Below, one piece after another: positions 62,521 through 64,000 of a DNA stretch of 64,000 bases. Each line of letters opens with the position of its first letter. The stretch's first letter is position 1. Source of the DNA: Lachnospiraceae bacterium UBA3866 (GTDB lineage Bacteria > Bacillota > Clostridia > Lachnospirales > Lachnospiraceae); the NCBI GenBank assembly GCA_002392345.1, contig DGGU01000031.1, positions 1 to 64,000 on the forward strand. The letters are read 5' to 3'. The notes below the pieces were generated by a model. That model was not told where the DNA came from. It was given only the letters and a program-made list of their open reading frames with translations, and did not search any database. Made by a program: the position numbers and the translations under genes.

Positions 62521-62548
62521 ATTATATCATATATTTTATGATTTTCAA
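62521..62548 (-). promoter_or_regulatory. Promoter of the structured RNA
   Basis: Minus-strand TTGAAA (62543-62548), a 16-nt spacer and consensus TATAAT (62521-62526). Transcription should begin at about 62515, at the foot of the long hairpin. Confidence 0.65.
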
Positions 62549-62562
62549 GTTTATATGTGCTT

Positions 62563-62736
62563 TCATTTTGTTTCAAAAACATCCCATTTTTTTGCACATT
62601 CAAGAATGTGTTCTGGTGTTCGTGAGCCAGTTACACTAAACCAATTAATAACTTGTTCGCTTATGAGTCCGGGATAATTTATATTTAGCAACCATTTTAT
62701 AACTATCCATCTATTGTGCCTGCAATGTTCGTTCAA
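62563..62736 (-). pseudogene. Protein fragment without a start codon
   Basis: The minus-strand frame from TTG 62736 to the stop at 62563 encodes 57 aa that look like real protein (RWIVIKWLLNINYPGLISEQ, then VINWFSVTGSRTPEHILECA). It lacks an ATG and RBS and overlaps the end of the next open frame upstream. It is probably the C-terminal end of a frameshifted or deleted gene, perhaps joined originally with 62711-62899. Family unknown. Confidence 0.4.
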
Positions 62737-62899
62737 TATATTTTAAACTATTATTGCGTCTAATTTTATAGCTAATATTGGATATTTCGCCATCATATTC
62801 ATCAAAAGGAACACCCATTGCAAAAAGACGTAGAGGATCAAGAGCATTAATCTCTTCAGTAACAATATCATAAATTTTTTTATTTCTAATATTTCGCAT
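62711..62899 (-). CDS. Small protein resembling DUF1871-type domains
   Basis: A 62-aa frame with IYDIVTEEINALDPLRLFAM and GVPFDEYDGEISNI, a pattern close to the small helical WDP...DEYD..I proteins (DUF1871-like, from memory). GGAG lies about 15 nt upstream of ATG 62899. It overlaps the C-terminal part of the frame 62743-63231 in another phase; the protein-like quality switches to this frame at the overlap. It may be a separate gene or the continuation of the upstream one after a frameshift. Confidence 0.5.
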   Translation of the reverse strand: MRNIRNKKIYDIVTEEINALDPLRLFAMGVPFDEYDGEISNISYKIRRNNSLKYIERTLQAQ

Positions 62900-63231
62900 T
62901 TTTCTTTTTGCTCCTTTTTCTTTTGCTGTTTCGTATATTGTTTTTGCTCTAAAAAGATTTTGTAAAGCCTTTTATTTTTATCTACATATTTTCCTTTAAG
63001 AATTTCATCTTTCGAACCTAGCCAAAACTTCTTTGCCTTTTGAATTCTTTCTTTTTCTTCAAGTGAAATATGTTGATTTTGGCCACCTGATTTCCAAACT
63101 TTTGTGGTTTGGTTGAGTGGTATGGTTCCTCGTATAAAAGATTCATCTTCTTCAATGTCATATTTTAGAAAAAATTTCATATTGTCAGCAACCAGCATTA
63201 TATAGTATTCATTTCTACCCAAGCAAACCAT
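62743..63231 (-). CDS. Hypothetical protein, possibly frameshifted
   Basis: A 162-aa frame. Residues 1-110 look coding (MLVADNMKFFLKYDIEEDES, LEEKERIQKAKKFWLGSKDE) and end in a lysine/glutamine-rich stretch. From about residue 112 on it reads as hydrophobic noise, while another phase (62711-62899) holds a sensible domain. The switch happens in a run of A-rich codons, so a single indel may have split one gene into two. A TATAAT at about 63247 lies upstream; Shine-Dalgarno is weak (AGAAAGA). Confidence 0.45.
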   Translation of the reverse strand: MVCLGRNEYYIMLVADNMKFFLKYDIEEDESFIRGTIPLNQTTKVWKSGGQNQHISLEEKERIQKAKKFWLGSKDEILKGKYVDKNKRLYKIFLEQKQYTKQQKKKEQKEKCEILEIKKFMILLLKRLMLLILYVFLQWVFLLMNMMAKYPILAIKLDAIIV

Positions 63232-63379
63232 AACTTTTTCTTTCTACATTATACTTTATAATTTTAACTTTTGCTCCGAGCTTCTCTGTTTTAGTATACT
63301 CCAAATTTGACTATTGCTAAAACCCAAATAGAAATCCTATCGCTATATAGTTTATTGCTATAATTATTTTCATACGCTG

Positions 63380-63604
63380 TCAATAACCGAGTCTTTTTTT
63401 TCTTAAATCAGGGTGCTTGTCTAAATAATCTACATAGAACTTGTTCATTATATCATCAGGTATTTCACCTTCGGGTTCGTCAAACAAGTCTAGCATCAAG
63501 TTTTCAAGTTTGTTATGCTCCTTGGTGTCGTGTTGTAATAATTTTTCTTCATCAATATCGTGTTCTTTCATAAACCTCTTTACTTCTTCACTAAACTCTA
63601 TCAT
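63380..63604 (-). CDS. Small acidic hypothetical protein
   Basis: A 74-aa acidic, helical protein (MIEFSEEVKRFMKEHDIDEE, then LENLMLDLFDEPEGEIPDD) with no signal or known domain. SD AAGGAGATAAAA supports ATG 63604; the frame upstream of it has no RBS. The size and acidity would suit an immunity protein, antitoxin or phage anti-repressor, but there is no direct evidence. Confidence 0.6.
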   Translation of the reverse strand: MIEFSEEVKRFMKEHDIDEEKLLQHDTKEHNKLENLMLDLFDEPEGEIPDDIMNKFYVDYLDKHPDLRKKRLGY

Positions 63605-63920
63605 TTTTATCTCCTTATTAAAATCAATTATATTATATGTAAATGTATGCGATAAAAAAGTCACATGAATTAATTCTTTATATTAGGGTTTTATGATTTT
63701 CAATGTGACGTAAATGTCTTGACACTATCCATAATAAAAAAAAGCAACAAAATTATATAGTTTATATAATAAGTTACCAAGAGATAATAAGTTAAGACAA
63801 AGATGCTGTAATTTTAAATTACTTGAAGAGAAAGCCAAAGAATATAAAAATCCCACAAGATCAATTTAATAGTTTTTATTTTTCATAGCATTACATAAAA
63901 AATCTCCTTGTTTCAAAAAT
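63605..63920. other. Gene-free AT-rich stretch
   Basis: About 316 bp with no convincing gene or RNA. A short plus-strand frame ending near 63869 (KLLEEKAKEYKNPTRSI) looks slightly coding and might be a relic, but it has no start or RBS. The rest is A/T runs. Confidence 0.5.
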
Positions 63921-64000
63921 TTAAAAATCCACTAAATAAACATCTATTTTTATTACCATTATTTCATCTTCGTCATCAATTTCCATCGGACTTGTTGAAT
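63921..64000 (-). CDS. C-terminal end of a gene cut by the window edge
   Basis: The minus-strand frame entering from the right edge reads STSPMEIDDEDEIMVIKIDV, then YLVDF and a TAA at 63921. The acidic start and alternating hydrophobic strand look like a real protein end, but 26 residues are too few to name a family. Confidence 0.4.
   Translation of the reverse strand, partial: STSPMEIDDEDEIMVIKIDVYLVDF

Noticed and set aside
1..64000. tRNA, rRNA and complete insertion sequences
   Set aside because: None recognised by eye on either strand. The only transposon-like structures are the non-coding palindromic element at 16069-16197 and the GC-rich repeats.

Overview
The window is a low-GC Firmicutes chromosome segment, most likely from an anaerobic Clostridia lineage near Lachnospiraceae. 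This rests on the Cas12a sequence, a diaminopimelate-dehydrogenase lysine pathway, spoVG and a CD1871A-type CXXC protein. It contains the replication origin. All genes from gyrA to dnaA run on the minus strand and rpmH to guaA run on the plus strand, diverging at about 48.9-49.1 kb.

Layout: (1) 1-5.95 kb, a complete type V-A CRISPR system on the minus strand: cas12a, cas4, cas1, cas2, leader, then an array cut by the left edge. (2) 6.0-7.9 kb, a two-gene ATPase/RloB defence-type operon (RloAB/AbiL-like). (3) 8-17.4 kb, housekeeping and transport: metallo-beta-lactamase fold hydrolase, glyA, allophanate-hydrolase C-domain protein, L,D-transpeptidase, AlkD-like glycosylase, a two-gene amino-acid ABC transporter, a lipoprotein MTA/SAH nucleosidase and a HAD phosphatase. 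(4) 17.5-26.7 kb, lysine metabolism: a lysine riboswitch with terminator controlling a NhaC-type transporter (LysW), the minus-strand operon dapA-dapB-CDF-ddh-lysC-dapF-like, and divergent lysA. (5) 26.7-33.6 kb, antiporter, Tyr/Asn-rich secreted protein, gpmI, glycosyltransferase, rfbH, fba. (6) 33.7-38.6 kb, a livJHMGF branched-chain amino-acid importer. (7) 38.6-40.7 kb, MOSC, cyclodeaminase and DUF3800 proteins. (8) 40.8-57 kb, the origin region: gyrA, gyrB, recF, dnaN, dnaA, oriC, rpmH, rnpA, yidD, yidC, jag, then an isochorismatase, spoVG, mnmE, guaB and a glutaminase-less guaA. (9) 56.9-59 kb, a redox module (TlpA, CXXC microprotein, NapH-like ferredoxin) and a YafQ/DinJ toxin-antitoxin pair. 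(10) 59-64 kb, maf followed by accessory DNA: gene remnants, a GIY-YIG protein, several unrecognised genes and a strongly structured candidate RNA.

Four signals go beyond ordinary annotation. The first is a candidate small RNA or attenuator at 62.35-62.52 kb with its own promoter, a 21+11 bp rod, an intrinsic terminator and a competing antiterminator. The second is a GC-rich repeat family lying in one orientation just upstream of six minus-strand genes; in at least two cases it supplies the Shine-Dalgarno sequence. The third is a 129-bp cloverleaf-shaped palindromic element. The fourth is a set of four genes whose promoters place transcription start at or within about 10 nt of the start codon with no Shine-Dalgarno. 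All functional statements are from reading the sequence; no database search was run.
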